Source of the DNA: Pseudomonas hamedanensis
Lineage (GTDB): Bacteria > Pseudomonadota > Gammaproteobacteria > Pseudomonadales > Pseudomonadaceae
Assembly (NCBI RefSeq): GCF_014268595.2
Contig: NZ_CP077091.1
Location: 704,501 to 768,500 of the forward strand
Direction of reading: 5' to 3'
DNA: 64,000 nt
Of the stretch, positions 19,993 through 29,785 are shown piece by piece. The notes beneath the pieces are model-generated. The model was not told the DNA's origin, made no database searches, and saw only the letters and a list, made by a program, of their open reading frames with translations. The position numbers and the translations under genes were made by a program. Every line of letters begins with the position of its first letter. The stretch's first letter is position 1.

Positions 19993-21573
19993 CTACCCCG
20001 GATGCGCCGCCGCCAACAGCTCTTTGGTATACGGGTGCTGCGGGTTGTCGAACACGTCATGACTGGCGCCGCGCTCGACCACCTGGCCGTCCTTGATCAC
20101 GATCATGTCGTGCGCCAGCGCGCGCACCACTGCCAGATCATGACTGATGAACAAATAGGTCAGGCCATGTTTTTCCTGAAGCTGGCAGAGCAGGGCGACC
20201 ACCTGTTTCTGCACGGTGCGATCGAGCGCCGAGGTAGGTTCGTCGAGCAGGATCAGCGCCGGTTTGAGCACCAGTGCCCGTGCAATGGCGATACGCTGAC
20301 GTTGCCCGCCCGAGAACTCATGGGGATAGCGATGGCGACTTTGTGGATCAAGTCCGACCTCCTCAAGCACGCGGATCACTTGCGCGTCGCATTCATCGGC
20401 GCTCGATGCGCAGTGCACTTCCAGGCCTTCGCTGATGATTTGCGCCACCGACATGCGCGGGCTGAGGCTGCCGAACGGATCCTGAAACACCACTTGCATC
20501 TGCCGGCGCCACGGGCGCAGTTGTTTCTGATTGAGGCCGTCGAGCGCTTCACCCTGAAAGCGAATGCTGCCCTCGGAGTCGAGCAGGCGCAGGATCGCCT
20601 GACCCAGCGTGGACTTGCCGGAGCCGGACTCGCCGACAATGCCCAAGGTCTTGCCGCGCTGGATGCTCAGGCTGATGCCGTCCACGGCGCGCAGGTATTG
20701 CTTGCGCTGAAACAGCCCGCCTCCGACGACAAACTCGACCTTGAGGTCGTCGACTTCCAGCACGTTTTCGCGTTCGTCCCGAGGCAATGCCTCGCCCTCG
20801 GGTTCGGCGTTGAGCAGCACGCAGCTGTAGGGGTGTTTGGGTTCAGTGAACAGGGTTTCGCACGGCGCCTGCTCGACAATCTCGCCGGCTTTCATCACGC
20901 AGACCCGCTGGGCGATGCTGCGTACCAGATTAAGGTCGTGACTGATCAGCAGCAGCGACATGCCCAACCGTTTCTGTAGCGATTTGAGCAGCAGCAGGAT
21001 TTTGCGCTGCACGGTGACATCCAGTGCCGTGGTCGGTTCGTCGGCAATCAGCAGCTCCGGTTCGCAAGCCAGGGCCATCGCGATCATCACCCGTTGGCGT
21101 TGGCCGCCGGAGAGTTGATGCGGGTAAGCCTTGAGCCGCTCGGCAGGTTTCTGAATGCCGACCAGCCCGAGCAGTTCCAGGATGCGTTGCTGCGCTTGCT
21201 TGCCACCGAGGCCACGATGAAGCAGCAGGGTTTCGCCGATCTGCTTTTCAATGGTGTGCAGTGGATTGAGCGAGGTCATCGGCTCCTGAAAAATCATCGC
21301 GATGCGATTGCCGCGCAGTTCCCGCAACACTTTGGAGTCGGCCCCAAGCAGCTCCTGATCGCGATAGCGAATGCTGCCAGTGGAGTGCGCCTCGGCTTCG
21401 GGAAGCAGTTGCAGGATTGAGTGCGCGGTCACCGATTTGCCCGAGCCCGACTCGCCAACCAGGGCCAGGCATTCGCCGGGACGAATATCCAGGCACAGGT
21501 CACGCACCACTGGCTGGCCATGGAAGGCGACGGTGAGATGACGAATTTCAATCAGGTTATCGGTCATGGCCAC
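19993..21573 (-). CDS. yejF: Peptide ABC importer ATPase with two fused nucleotide-binding domains (YejF type)
   Basis: This 526-residue ATPase holds two complete ABC domains in tandem. Each has Walker A GESGSGKS (near 40 and 318) and its own signature ([18 protein letters not shown]), each followed by Walker B and a DEPT(T/S)ALD segment. A duplicated DppD/DppF-like fusion of this kind is characteristic of YejF in the yejABEF peptide/microcin C importer. It is the last gene of the operon, starting 3 bp after the YejE-type permease stop. MAMTDN and MTDN are equally possible starts, differing by two residues. Confidence 0.92.
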   Translation of the reverse strand: MAMTDNLIEIRHLTVAFHGQPVVRDLCLDIRPGECLALVGESGSGKSVTAHSILQLLPEAEAHSTGSIRYRDQELLGADSKVLRELRGNRIAMIFQEPMTSLNPLHTIEKQIGETLLLHRGLGGKQAQQRILELLGLVGIQKPAERLKAYPHQLSGGQRQRVMIAMALACEPELLIADEPTTALDVTVQRKILLLLKSLQKRLGMSLLLISHDLNLVRSIAQRVCVMKAGEIVEQAPCETLFTEPKHPYSCVLLNAEPEGEALPRDERENVLEVDDLKVEFVVGGGLFQRKQYLRAVDGISLSIQRGKTLGIVGESGSGKSTLGQAILRLLDSEGSIRFQGEALDGLNQKQLRPWRRQMQVVFQDPFGSLSPRMSVAQIISEGLEVHCASSADECDAQVIRVLEEVGLDPQSRHRYPHEFSGGQRQRIAIARALVLKPALILLDEPTSALDRTVQKQVVALLCQLQEKHGLTYLFISHDLAVVRALAHDMIVIKDGQVVERGASHDVFDNPQHPYTKELLAAAHPG

Positions 21574-21576
21574 GCT

Positions 21577-22599
21577 TCAGGATCGAGGGTCGAAAGCGTC
21601 ACGTAACGCTTCGCCGATGAAAACCAACAGGGAAAGAATCAGTGCCAGGGTGAAAAACGCAGTCAGCCCGAGCCATGGCGCTTGCAGATTCTGTTTGCCT
21701 TGGGCGATGAGTTCACCCAGCGAGGCGCTGCCGGCGGGCATGCCGAAGCCGAGGAAGTCCAGTGCAGTCAGGGTCGAGATCGCCCCGGTCAGAATGAACG
21801 GCAGATAGCTCAGCGTCGCGTTCATGGCATTGGGCAGGATGTGCCGAAAAATGACCTTGCGGTCCGTCAGGCCTAATGCGCGCGCCGCTTTGACATATTC
21901 CAGGTTGCGCCCGCGCAGGAATTCGGCGCGCACCACATCCACCAGGGCCAACCATGAAAACAGCGCCATGATCCCGAGCAGCCACCAGAAATTGGGTTCG
22001 ACAAAACCCGAGAGGATGATCAGCAGATACAGCACCGGCAGTCCCGACCAGACCTCAAGCACACGCTGGCCGAGCAGGTCGACCCAACCGCCGTAATAGC
22101 CTTGCAGCGCCCCGGCGCCGATACCGATCAGCGCGCTGACCAACGTCAGCAACAAGGCAAACAGGATCGAAACCCGCGCGCCGAAGATCACCCGTGCCAA
22201 CACGTCGCGCGCCTGGTCGTCGGTCCCCAGCCAGTTGACCGATGTCGGAGGACTCGGCGCCGGTTTGTTCAAGTCGTAATTGGGGGTGTCGTCACTGAAC
22301 GGAATCGGTGGAAACAGCAGCCAGCCACCGTCCTTGCGGATCAGGTTCTGCACATAGTCGCTGCGGTAATCGGCCTGGAACGGCAGTTGCCCGCCGAACG
22401 CCTGCTCGGTGTGGCGTTTGAACACCGGGAAATACCACTGGCCCTGATAGCTGACCATCAGCGGCTTGTCGTTGGCGATCAACTCACCGCCCAGCGTCAT
22501 GACAAACAGTCCGATAAACAGCCACAGCGACCACCATCCGCGGCGGTTTTTCTTGAAACGCTCAAAGCGTCGACGGCCCAGCGGGGAAAGCTTGAACAT
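21577..22599 (-). CDS. yejE: Peptide ABC importer permease (YejE type)
   Basis: This 340-residue inner-membrane permease belongs to the DppC/OppC class. A basic N-terminus (RRRFERFKKNRRGWWSLW) precedes the first helix. A large periplasmic loop contains the YejE-typical GGQLPFQADYRSDYVQNLI and TSVNWLGTDDQARDVLAR. The EAA loop (EYVKAARALGLTDRKVIFRHILPNA) and final helices follow. It pairs with the YejB-type permease, whose stop overlaps its ATG by one base (TGATG). Confidence 0.93.
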   Translation of the reverse strand: MFKLSPLGRRRFERFKKNRRGWWSLWLFIGLFVMTLGGELIANDKPLMVSYQGQWYFPVFKRHTEQAFGGQLPFQADYRSDYVQNLIRKDGGWLLFPPIPFSDDTPNYDLNKPAPSPPTSVNWLGTDDQARDVLARVIFGARVSILFALLLTLVSALIGIGAGALQGYYGGWVDLLGQRVLEVWSGLPVLYLLIILSGFVEPNFWWLLGIMALFSWLALVDVVRAEFLRGRNLEYVKAARALGLTDRKVIFRHILPNAMNATLSYLPFILTGAISTLTALDFLGFGMPAGSASLGELIAQGKQNLQAPWLGLTAFFTLALILSLLVFIGEALRDAFDPRS

Positions 22600-23666
22600 C
22601 AGGCGTTCCTCGCAGCGAAGTCGATACGCGGGTCCACCAGTGTGTAGCAGAGGTCGCCGATCAGTTTTATCAAAAGGCCGAACAAGGTGAAGATGAACAG
22701 TGAGCCGAACACCACGGGATAATCGCGCGACACCGCCGCTTCGTAGCTCATGCGTCCGAGACCGTCGAGGGAGAAAATCACTTCGATCAGCAATGAGCCG
22801 GCAAAGAACACGCTGATAAAAGCCTGGGGCAGGCCTGATATCACCAGCAGCATTGCATTGCGAAACACATGCCCGTACAGAACGCGACGCTCGCTCAGGC
22901 CTTTGGCTCTTGCGGTCACCACATACTGGCGAGTGATTTCATTCAGAAACGAGTTCTTCGTCAGGATCGTCAGCGTGGCAAATCCGCCGATCACCAACGC
23001 CGTCACTGGCAACACCAGATGCCAGAAGTAGTCGGCGATCTTGCCCAGCGTCGACAGTGACTCGAAGTTGTCCGAGACCAGGCCGCGCACCGGAAACCAG
23101 TTCAGCGAGGTGCCACCGGCGAACACCACAATCAGGAACATCGCAAACAGGAAAGCCGGCATCGCATAACCGATGATGATCGCCGTGCTGCTCCAGATAT
23201 CGAAATGACTGCCATGGTGCACGGCCTTGCGGATGCCCAGCGGAATCGACACCAGATAGGTGATCAGGGTCGCCCAAAGGCCGAGGGAAATCGTCACCGG
23301 CATCTTTTCCAGGATCAGATCGGTCACCGTGGCACCACGAAAGAAGCTTTTGCCGAAGTCCAGTTGCGCATAGTTTTTCAGCATCAGCCACAGGCGTTCG
23401 TGGGCCGGTTTATCGAAGCCGTACTGTTTTTCAATGTCCTTGATCAGTTGCGGGTCCAGGCCTCGACTGGCGCGGGACGTGCCGCTGAGGGTTTCGCTCG
23501 CGCCACCGCCGACACTGGTCCCGGCCCCGCCGATGCCTTGCAGGTGGGCGATGGCCTGCTCGACCGGGCCGCCGGGCGCGGCTTGAATAATCACAAAATT
23601 GACCAGCAGGATGATCACCAGTGTCGGGATGATCAGCAGCAGACGCCGCAGAATGTAAGCCCACAT
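22599..23666 (-). CDS. yejB: Peptide ABC importer permease (YejB type)
   Basis: This 355-residue DppB/OppB-class permease has an N-terminal helix ([20 protein letters not shown]) and the conserved [10 protein letters not shown] segment. A long periplasmic region (residues about 45-110) includes the YejB-typical [21 protein letters not shown]. The EAA motif lies near [24 protein letters not shown]. It overlaps the solute-binding protein gene by one base upstream and the YejE gene by one base downstream, so the operon is tightly coupled. Confidence 0.93.
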   Translation of the reverse strand: MWAYILRRLLLIIPTLVIILLVNFVIIQAAPGGPVEQAIAHLQGIGGAGTSVGGGASETLSGTSRASRGLDPQLIKDIEKQYGFDKPAHERLWLMLKNYAQLDFGKSFFRGATVTDLILEKMPVTISLGLWATLITYLVSIPLGIRKAVHHGSHFDIWSSTAIIIGYAMPAFLFAMFLIVVFAGGTSLNWFPVRGLVSDNFESLSTLGKIADYFWHLVLPVTALVIGGFATLTILTKNSFLNEITRQYVVTARAKGLSERRVLYGHVFRNAMLLVISGLPQAFISVFFAGSLLIEVIFSLDGLGRMSYEAAVSRDYPVVFGSLFIFTLFGLLIKLIGDLCYTLVDPRIDFAARNA

Positions 23667-25534
23667 CAGCGCGGCCCTCCGGGTCTGCCGCGAGCGATTT
23701 TCTCGGCGGTCATCTGCTGGTTAGTCAGCGCTGTGGTGCTGATTTCCCACCAGCTCTCGATGGCTTCGTCATTGCTGGCCTGAACCGACGGGATGCCGAA
23801 GCGGTTCCACCAGACCGTCGAGGAACCGGGCGGGTAGTAGTTGGGAATCCAGTAGTAATTCCACTGCAGGACCCGGTCCAGCGCATGGGCATAGTGAAGC
23901 ATGCCGGATTGGGTCGATGCGCGTATCAGGCCGTTGATCAGGGTATCGACGGCGGGGTTTTTCAGCACCATGTAGTTGTTGGCCCCCGGATCGTTCGCCG
24001 ACACCGAGCCGAAGTAGTTGAGCAACTCGCCGCCCGGTGACGTCGACACGGGATAGCCCGTGACGATCATGTCGTAATCGCGGCTCATCAGTCGGTTGAC
24101 GTATTGCGAGGAGTCGATCCGGCGGATGTTGAGGTCAATTCCGATCTGTTTCAGCGTGCGCTTGTAGGGTAGCAACAGGCGGTCCATGCCGTTCTGGCTG
24201 ACCAGAAAAGTGAAGCTCAGCGGCTCGCCGTCGGCATTGACCAGTTGATCGCCGTCGGGCTTCCAGCCGGCCTGCTCAAGCAGCTCGAGGGCTTGCAGTT
24301 GTTTGTCACGGATGATGCCGCTGCCATCGGTCTTCGCGGCTTCGAAGACCTTGCTGAAGACTTCGTCAGGCACCTGGCCGCGCAGCGGTTCGAGGATTTT
24401 CAGTTCCGCTGCGTCGGGCAGTTCCCGGGCGGCGAGGGCGGTGTTGGAAAAATAGCTCTGCTGGCGAATGTACAGATTGCGCATCATCTGCCGGTTGCTC
24501 CATTCGAAATCCCACAGCATTGCCAGCGCCTGACGCACGCGGCGATCCTGGAACATCGGTTTTTGCAGATTGAACACAAAACCCTGCGCCGACTGTGGTG
24601 CCTCGGTGGCCAGATGCGCCTTTTGCAAGCGACCGTCACTCAAGGCCGGGCTGTCATAGCCGATCGAGTAACCGGTGGCGGAGAATTCGCGGTTGTAGTC
24701 GTACGCGCCACCACGCAAAACCTGGCGGGCGACGTCGGTATCGCCGAAGTACTCGATGCTGAAGTGGTCGAAGTTGTACAAACCGCGACTGACCGGCAGG
24801 TCTTTGCCCCACCAGTCGGGGTTGCGCTCGAAGGTGATACTGCGCCCGGAATCGACTTTGCCCACCCGATATGGCCCGCTGCCCAACGGGGGTTCATAAC
24901 CTCCGCCGCCGGCGAAGTCGCGGTGCTTCCACCAATGCTCCGGGAGTACCGGCAGGGTTGCTATATCGAGCGGCAGGGTGCGGTTTTCGTTGCTTTTGAA
25001 GTCGAAGCGCACAATCAGCGGCGCCTCGATTTCGACGCCATTGACGTCGGCAAACTGGGTGCGATAACGCAAGCTGCCCTGGGTAATCAGCAGGTCATAG
25101 GTATAGCGCACGTCCTCGGCGGTGATCGGCTTGCCGTCGGCAAAACGCGCCTTGGGGTTGATGAAGAAGCGCAGCGACAGGCCATCGTCTGAACGCTCCA
25201 TCTTCTGCGCCACCAGACCGTAGACGGTGTACGGCTCGTCCAGCGAGCGCTGGGCGAGTGGCGAATACAGCAGACCGTCGATCTGGGTAACGCCGATGCC
25301 TTTGTCTATATAGGGCAGCAGATGGTCGAAGTGGCCGATCTCCAGTGCCGAGCGGCGCATCGTGCCGCCTTTCGGCGCTTGCGGATTGGTGTAGTCGAAG
25401 TGGCTGAACCCGGCAGGATATTTGGCGGGCTCGCCGTATACGGTCAACGCGTGTTGTGGGGCAGCGTTCACGCTGGCGACACTCGAAAAGAGTGCGAGGG
25501 CGGTGAGCATCAATGTCGGGAAAACCAGTCGCAT
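23666..25534 (-). CDS. yejA: Periplasmic peptide-binding protein of the YejA type
   Basis: This 622-residue SBP family 5 protein starts with a clear Sec signal peptide ([25 protein letters not shown], cleavage near 24). It delivers peptides or peptide-nucleotide compounds to the YejBEF membrane complex. The YejA-typical opening ([20 protein letters not shown], then NPQAPKGG) is present. The frame stays open upstream to 25654, but the signal peptide fixes the start at 25534. Only one binding-protein gene precedes yejB here, whereas some pseudomonads carry two. Confidence 0.93.
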   Translation of the reverse strand: MRLVFPTLMLTALALFSSVASVNAAPQHALTVYGEPAKYPAGFSHFDYTNPQAPKGGTMRRSALEIGHFDHLLPYIDKGIGVTQIDGLLYSPLAQRSLDEPYTVYGLVAQKMERSDDGLSLRFFINPKARFADGKPITAEDVRYTYDLLITQGSLRYRTQFADVNGVEIEAPLIVRFDFKSNENRTLPLDIATLPVLPEHWWKHRDFAGGGGYEPPLGSGPYRVGKVDSGRSITFERNPDWWGKDLPVSRGLYNFDHFSIEYFGDTDVARQVLRGGAYDYNREFSATGYSIGYDSPALSDGRLQKAHLATEAPQSAQGFVFNLQKPMFQDRRVRQALAMLWDFEWSNRQMMRNLYIRQQSYFSNTALAARELPDAAELKILEPLRGQVPDEVFSKVFEAAKTDGSGIIRDKQLQALELLEQAGWKPDGDQLVNADGEPLSFTFLVSQNGMDRLLLPYKRTLKQIGIDLNIRRIDSSQYVNRLMSRDYDMIVTGYPVSTSPGGELLNYFGSVSANDPGANNYMVLKNPAVDTLINGLIRASTQSGMLHYAHALDRVLQWNYYWIPNYYPPGSSTVWWNRFGIPSVQASNDEAIESWWEISTTALTNQQMTAEKIARGRPGGPR

Positions 25535-25620
25535 CGTCAGCCTTGGAACCGGGAAATCGATAAGCGCAAGTTGTACGCGAGAGGCGCGCCAGTCGCCAGT
25601 CGCATGTGTAACTGAAACAC

Positions 25621-25646
25621 AACGGCCCACCAAGGGGCGGGCCGTT
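25621..25646 (-). terminator. Hairpin after the second parvulin gene
   Basis: AACGGCCC and GGGCCGTT form an 8-bp stem with a 10-base loop, just downstream of the ppi gene on the minus strand. It is followed by gtgttt rather than a full T tract, so it is probably a weak intrinsic terminator separating ppi from yejA. Confidence 0.5.
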
Positions 25647-25665
25647 GCGCGCAATCAGTTCAACA

Positions 25666-25947
25666 TCAGTCCTGACGGCTGGTCACTTCCAGCAGGTGAT
25701 AACCGAACTGGGTTTTCACCGGGCCTTGTACGACATTGATCGGTGCGCTGAACACCACGGTGTCGAACTCCTTGACCATCTGGCCAGGACCGAACGAACC
25801 CAGGTCGCCGCCCTGACGGCTGGACGGGCAGCTGGAGTTGGTTTTGGCGACTTCGGCGAAGTCGGCACCGCCTTCAATCTGGGCCTTGAGTTCGTTGCAC
25901 TTGTCTTCGCTGGAAACCAGGATGTGGCGGGCAGTGGCTTTAGCCAT
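25666..25947 (-). CDS. Single-domain parvulin peptidyl-prolyl isomerase (PpiC type)
   Basis: This 93-residue cytoplasmic rotamase starts MAKATARHILVSSEDKCNELK, contains CPSSRQGGDLGSFGPGQMV, and ends FGYHLLEVTSRQD. It is close in layout to E. coli PpiC. The start at 25947 has a GAGAG-type Shine-Dalgarno (ggagagttttcccATG); an in-frame start five codons upstream is unlikely. It lies upstream of yejA on the same strand, separated by a hairpin. It is a paralogue of the protein at 5840-6115. Confidence 0.93.
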   Translation of the reverse strand: MAKATARHILVSSEDKCNELKAQIEGGADFAEVAKTNSSCPSSRQGGDLGSFGPGQMVKEFDTVVFSAPINVVQGPVKTQFGYHLLEVTSRQD

Positions 25948-26036
25948 GGGAAAACTCTCCAATCATTTATCAGTAAAGTGCGGAGCCTACCGCAATCAGG
26001 GGACGAATTCTTGGCAAAGTTCCGTCCGCGTCTCGT

Positions 26037-26906
26037 TCACAGGCCGGCAGTCCGCAAGCGCTCGGCATGCTCGACGTACAGCTCGATCGGGTCGGGCGAG
26101 GAGCCCGTGGCGGTGTCGGGACGACGCAGGCTGGCCAAGTGATCCAGTGAATAGTCGGAACGAATCACCTGTCCCAGATGAGAGCTGAAGCGACCGACGA
26201 AGCCGTCATTCTGTTGCGGCTCGGTGGTGAAGTAGTGCGCCAGTACCTGGCACATGCCTTGAACCGGATCCAGTGTCGGCATCTGCTGGCTGGGTAGCAC
26301 GCCGCTCCAGGAGTAATAGTGCACACCGTTGACCTTGGCCGGGCCATGTCCTCCCCACGTGTCGGGCAATCCTTGCGGGTATTTGTCATTAAATGCGCCG
26401 ACACCTTCCGTGGTCAGCGCATTGAGTGCCGCCACCGCGCTCTGCGGCAACGCCGTGGTCCCACTGAGCAGCGACAGGAAGTCGGCGAACTGTGTCGCCA
26501 CATTCTGGGCCACCGCTTCCGGCAATTTGCCGGGAATCAGCGCCTTGCGCAGAAAATCCGCCAGCTCCGAGCCGTGGTTCGGGCCGCTCACCGACGTCAC
26601 TGATGCGACGCTGTCTGGGGTAACCGCCGCAGCGTAGCGAGCCGCCAACGCGCCCTGACTGTGCCCAATGAGATTGACTTTTTCTGCGCCTGTGCCTCGC
26701 AGCACACAGGCGATCTGAGTCAGCAGCTGTTCGCCTCGCGTTTCGTTGTTGTGGGTGGCGGACAGGTGCGGAACAAACACTCGGTTGCCGACTGCTTTCA
26801 AGGCGTCCTTGACGTCATGAAACAGCTCGAAATGGCCTATCCGTTCGAACCCGAACAGACCGTGTACCAGCAGGATGGGGTAACGAGTCGGAGCATTCCG
26901 TTGCAT
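26037..26906 (-). CDS. Triacylglycerol lipase-like alpha/beta hydrolase
   Basis: This protein of about 289 residues belongs to bacterial lipase family I. The oxyanion-hole segment is YPILLVHGLFGF (residues 9-20), the nucleophile elbow is GHSQG (Ser83), and a C-terminal DHL offers the catalytic His. The C-terminal NDGFVGRFSSHLG segment matches the calcium/Asp region of Pseudomonas lipases. No signal peptide is visible, unlike secreted LipA, so it is a cytoplasmic-type or unconventionally exported member. No foldase (lif) gene adjoins it. The start at 26906 has an AAGGTAAG Shine-Dalgarno; an in-frame ATG at 26933 lacks one. Confidence 0.88.
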   Translation of the reverse strand: MQRNAPTRYPILLVHGLFGFERIGHFELFHDVKDALKAVGNRVFVPHLSATHNNETRGEQLLTQIACVLRGTGAEKVNLIGHSQGALAARYAAAVTPDSVASVTSVSGPNHGSELADFLRKALIPGKLPEAVAQNVATQFADFLSLLSGTTALPQSAVAALNALTTEGVGAFNDKYPQGLPDTWGGHGPAKVNGVHYYSWSGVLPSQQMPTLDPVQGMCQVLAHYFTTEPQQNDGFVGRFSSHLGQVIRSDYSLDHLASLRRPDTATGSSPDPIELYVEHAERLRTAGL

Positions 26907-27242
26907 GTTCTTACCTTTTTCGAAGTGGTTCATCGGGGAAATCTGCTGGCCACTCTAAAACACCCTTTGGATTGAAGAAGTACGAAGAGGCTTCATGTTT
27001 ATGTTGAAACTGGACTAGGGCACGTAAGACGTTTCGGATCTCCATGAAATCCAAGTCGGAATATCTGGACGTCTTAAACCTCAATGAGACCCATTTTGGC
27101 TTGCTTGCCTACTCGGCTCGTAGCCTTTGCGCTGGACTCGCGACGTATCGCGCTGACATTAAAAACCACGTGCAAAGCGTTCAATGCATAGTGTCGATAT
27201 CGCCCATGAGGGCGCTACGTTATCCAGGGAATGGAGCCGAGA
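26907..27242. other. Intergenic region between divergent lipase and repeat-protein genes
   Basis: These 336 bp separate two divergent genes and must hold both promoters. I see no REP, tRNA or convincing operator. An open frame starting at 27044 has no coding character and runs out of frame into the next gene, so I do not call it. Confidence 0.5.
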
Positions 27243-28322
27243 ATGACTCATCACGAAGTTGGCTTTTGCTATTACACATGCCACTCGAACAATGTCCGCC
27301 CAGCGCCGGAGGCGTTGCCGGCACCGGTGATTGCCGGACTGCAAGGCGATGTGCTCGATCCCGCCTTGGCCAGGGTCGTGGTCCGTGTCGCCGCCTATGC
27401 CGGCATGGCTTGTGGAGATCAGGTGCGTCTTTATTGGGAGGGCCTGGACATCGAAGGCTTTGCCTACCAGCACGAGAGGGTCCGGTTTGTCAGCGAAGCC
27501 TTGGTGGGCCAGGACCTCGTGTTCGTTATCAAGGGCATGCACGTGGCCGCGCTCGATGGCGGGTCGCTGCAGGTTTTCTGGACACTGCTGAGCGCCGACC
27601 TGCCAGCACCGCTTGAATCCGGGCGCCTGCAATTGTCTGTCGGCGACGTCCGGACGCGGCTGTTGGCACCGCATATTGAAAACATGGTGGGCGGAACGCT
27701 GGATCCCTCACGCGTCGAGGAGGGTGTGCTGGTCACATTGCAACCTTATGCGCGAATGTCCGCGGGCGACCGGGTACTGATGGCGTGGCGTGGCACCCAG
27801 TCATCAGAAGCGTTCACCGATGCGCTGTCCGTGGAGGCATTTGCTGTCGGCGACATGTTGTCGTTCTGGATTCCGGCTCGGTACATCGAGGCGCACCGTG
27901 GCGATCACGTCAGCGTGGATTATCGTGTCGAATCAGCGTGCGGCGCGGTTCGATTGTCAGACCCTGCCAGTGTCTTCATCGGTCCGCTTTTGCGCGGCGA
28001 GCTGGAGGCTCCGGAGGTGCTTGAAGCCGTCGACGATGTGCTCTCGGTAGCGGATTCGACGGATGGCATTACTGTCGAAATCGCCAATGCGCAAGCGCAG
28101 GAAGATGAGCTGGTTTATCTCAAGTGCGACGGCGATCTCTTCAATCATCGCGATGATCGGGAAATTACCCGGGATTCGGCCGGTCAGCCGCTGATATTCA
28201 TCGTGCCCCACCGGTTCTGGCGCGAGCACCAGGGGACCACCGTGCGGATTGCCTACACAGTCGAGCGTCTGGATGATGTCAGTCAGCGCTCGGCGGTGAG
28301 ACACCTGAGGGTAGAGGCGTAG
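27243..28322 (+). CDS. Unknown protein made of three Ig-like repeats
   Basis: This 359-residue protein of unknown function has no signal peptide. After a short N-terminal tail it shows three related modules of roughly 110-120 residues, starting near 30, 145 and 265. Each follows the pattern ...V.V..YA.M..GD.V.L.W.G........(20-25)...F.I....V.A..G..V.V.(Y/W). Aligned examples are YAGMACGDQVRLYWEG and YARMSAGDRVLMAWRG, with a more diverged third copy around AQAQEDELVYLKCDGD. Such beta-rich repeat proteins are common in pseudomonads, but I cannot name a function. The start at 27243 follows GGAGCCGAGA. It converges with the DAHP synthase gene. Confidence 0.75.
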   Translation: MTHHEVGFCYYTCHSNNVRPAPEALPAPVIAGLQGDVLDPALARVVVRVAAYAGMACGDQVRLYWEGLDIEGFAYQHERVRFVSEALVGQDLVFVIKGMHVAALDGGSLQVFWTLLSADLPAPLESGRLQLSVGDVRTRLLAPHIENMVGGTLDPSRVEEGVLVTLQPYARMSAGDRVLMAWRGTQSSEAFTDALSVEAFAVGDMLSFWIPARYIEAHRGDHVSVDYRVESACGAVRLSDPASVFIGPLLRGELEAPEVLEAVDDVLSVADSTDGITVEIANAQAQEDELVYLKCDGDLFNHRDDREITRDSAGQPLIFIVPHRFWREHQGTTVRIAYTVERLDDVSQRSAVRHLRVEA

Positions 28323-28333
28323 CCTGGGCGCAA

Positions 28334-28365
28334 CGCCCGCCGGTTTCATTTGAAAGCGGCGGGCG
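28334..28365. terminator. Bidirectional hairpin between convergent genes
   Basis: Arms cgcccgccggtttca and tgaaagcggcgggcg (28334-28348 and 28351-28365) pair over 15 bp with one mismatch and a 2-base loop. It sits exactly between the repeat-protein stop and the DAHP synthase stop. No T tract follows on either strand. Confidence 0.55.
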
Positions 28366-28379
28366 ATAGGACTGCTGCG

Positions 28380-29450
28380 TCAGCGGTGCGAAGCGAGGCG
28401 CCGGGCGGCATCAAGCAACAAGCGCTCGGTTGCCTCGAAGCCAAGGCAGCCATCGGTAATCGAAACCCCGTAGCGCAGCGATGCGCTCAGTGGCTGGCAA
28501 CCTTCGAACAGATGAGATTCGAGCATCATGCCGATAAGCGAATGATCGCCGCGCAGCCGCTGTTCAAGCACATCGTTGAATACCGCCGGTTGACGTAACG
28601 GGTCCTTGCCGCTGTTGGCATGGCTGCAATCGACCATCATTCGGCTGGGGATCTTCACGCGTTTCAGCTCGGCGTTGATGCTGGCGACGCTCGTTTCATC
28701 GTAGTTGGGGCCGTGATGGCCTCCGCGCAAGACCAGATGCGTGTCGGGGTTGCCGGGGGTTTGAATAATCGCCGGGTGGCCCTGGCTGTCGACGCCGAAG
28801 TGCCGATGCGCATGGGCGGCAGAACGCATTGCATCGACGGCTACCGCTGCGCCGCCATCGGTACCGTTTTTGAAACCCACCGGCAGGTTCAGGCCGCTGG
28901 CCATTTCTCGGTGTATCTGCGATTCGGTCGTGCGCGCGCCAATCGCAACCCAGCTCAGCAGGTCGTCGAAGTAGTGGGCGGCCATTGGTTGCAACAGTTC
29001 CGTGGCGATCGGCAAGCCGAGACGGATCATTTCCAGCATCAGTTCGCGCGACAGGTTCAAGCCAGCGGCCATGTCGTCACTGCCGTCCAGATGCGGATCG
29101 TAGGCCAGGCCCTTCCAGCCGACGGTCGTGCGTGGCTTTTCAATGTAGGCACGCATCACCAACAGCATTTCGCTGCTGACGTCATTGGCGAGGCCGGCGA
29201 GCTGGCTGGCGTATTCAAGCGCGGACTGAGGATCGTGGATGGAGCAGGGGCCTACGACAACCAACAGGCGCTGATCTTCGCCGTTGAGGATCGCGCGAAC
29301 GGCCTGGCGATGAGCAGTGACTTGCTGGCTCAAGGCGGTGCTCAACGGCAATTGCTGCTTGAGTTGCAACGAGCTGGGCAGCCGCACGGTCAGTGCTTCG
29401 TTGGCGCAATTGAGGGAGGACAGCGGCAAAGCGGAAACGGACGAGTTCAT
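28380..29450 (-). CDS. 3-deoxy-7-phosphoheptulonate (DAHP) synthase, class I
   Basis: This 356-residue AroF/G/H-type enzyme joins phosphoenolpyruvate and erythrose-4-phosphate in the first step of the shikimate pathway. Visible motifs are VVVGPCSIHDP near 65, MRAYIEKPRTTVGWKG, GARTTESQIHREMASGL, GFKNGTDGG, RGGHHGPNYD and the metal-site segment VDCSHANSGKDP. The start at 29450 has AGGAAG 7 bp upstream; longer in-frame starts overlap a preceding small ORF. The upstream transcript carries an aromatic-rich leader peptide, a strong terminator and a second aromatic-rich small ORF, so expression is probably controlled by attenuation. Which of Tyr, Phe or Trp inhibits it cannot be told by eye. Confidence 0.94.
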   Translation of the reverse strand: MNSSVSALPLSSLNCANEALTVRLPSSLQLKQQLPLSTALSQQVTAHRQAVRAILNGEDQRLLVVVGPCSIHDPQSALEYASQLAGLANDVSSEMLLVMRAYIEKPRTTVGWKGLAYDPHLDGSDDMAAGLNLSRELMLEMIRLGLPIATELLQPMAAHYFDDLLSWVAIGARTTESQIHREMASGLNLPVGFKNGTDGGAAVAVDAMRSAAHAHRHFGVDSQGHPAIIQTPGNPDTHLVLRGGHHGPNYDETSVASINAELKRVKIPSRMMVDCSHANSGKDPLRQPAVFNDVLEQRLRGDHSLIGMMLESHLFEGCQPLSASLRYGVSITDGCLGFEATERLLLDAARRLASHR

Positions 29451-29497
29451 ATTCGGTCTTCCTGGGCCAGTGGCGGGGGCTTCCCGCGCACTCGACC

Positions 29498-29650
29498 CTA
29501 CTGGGGTGTTCGACAATTGGCCGTACTGGCCACGACTGCGTGTTTGCCACCTGTGGGTGACCGATCGGAGGCGGCAGGCTGTCCCGAGCGGAGGCTGGTA
29601 AATCGCCAGGCGCTAAAGCTGTCGTAACGGTAATAAGTGGCGTAGTTCAT
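29498..29650 (-). CDS. Small aromatic-rich ORF between the attenuator and the DAHP synthase gene
   Basis: This 50-codon ORF begins MNYATYYRYDSFSAWRF: four Tyr, two Phe and one Trp within the first 17 residues. An AGGA Shine-Dalgarno lies ahead of the ATG at 29650. It starts 44 bases after the terminator and ends 47 bases before the DAHP synthase start, in a different frame. The composition of the first 17 codons is that of a leader peptide sensing aromatic aminoacyl-tRNA, but no T-tailed terminator follows it. It could be a second regulatory ORF or a small protein. The 3' part of the ORF has no recognisable features. Confidence 0.55.
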   Translation of the reverse strand: MNYATYYRYDSFSAWRFTSLRSGQPAASDRSPTGGKHAVVASTANCRTPQ

Positions 29651-29693
29651 GGTTTGATCCTCAAGGTGTCTGGTGTGCTGCTGAAAAACGGGT

Positions 29694-29737
29694 TCTGAAA
29701 AAAACAAAACCCCCGGTCGGGAGGCCGACCGGGGGTT
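29694..29737 (-). terminator. Strong intrinsic terminator (attenuator) ahead of the DAHP synthase gene
   Basis: On the minus strand a 13-bp perfect stem (aacccccggtcgg / ccgaccgggggtt, 4-base loop) is followed by tttgttttttt. It lies 48 bases after the stop codon of the aromatic-rich leader peptide and more than 240 bases before the structural gene, the arrangement of classical transcription attenuation. Confidence 0.92.
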
Positions 29738-29785
29738 GAGAAAATCTCTGGTTGGCGACCCGTTGTCTTGGGCGCCGTGTGGGTA

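Noticed and set aside
25535..25654. Longer start for the YejA-type binding protein
   Set aside because: It would bury the clear signal peptide that begins at the ATG ending at 25534.
27044..27616. 190-codon frame in the lipase/repeat-protein gap
   Set aside because: It overlaps the repeat-protein gene in another frame, has no Shine-Dalgarno, and turns Arg/Gly-rich.
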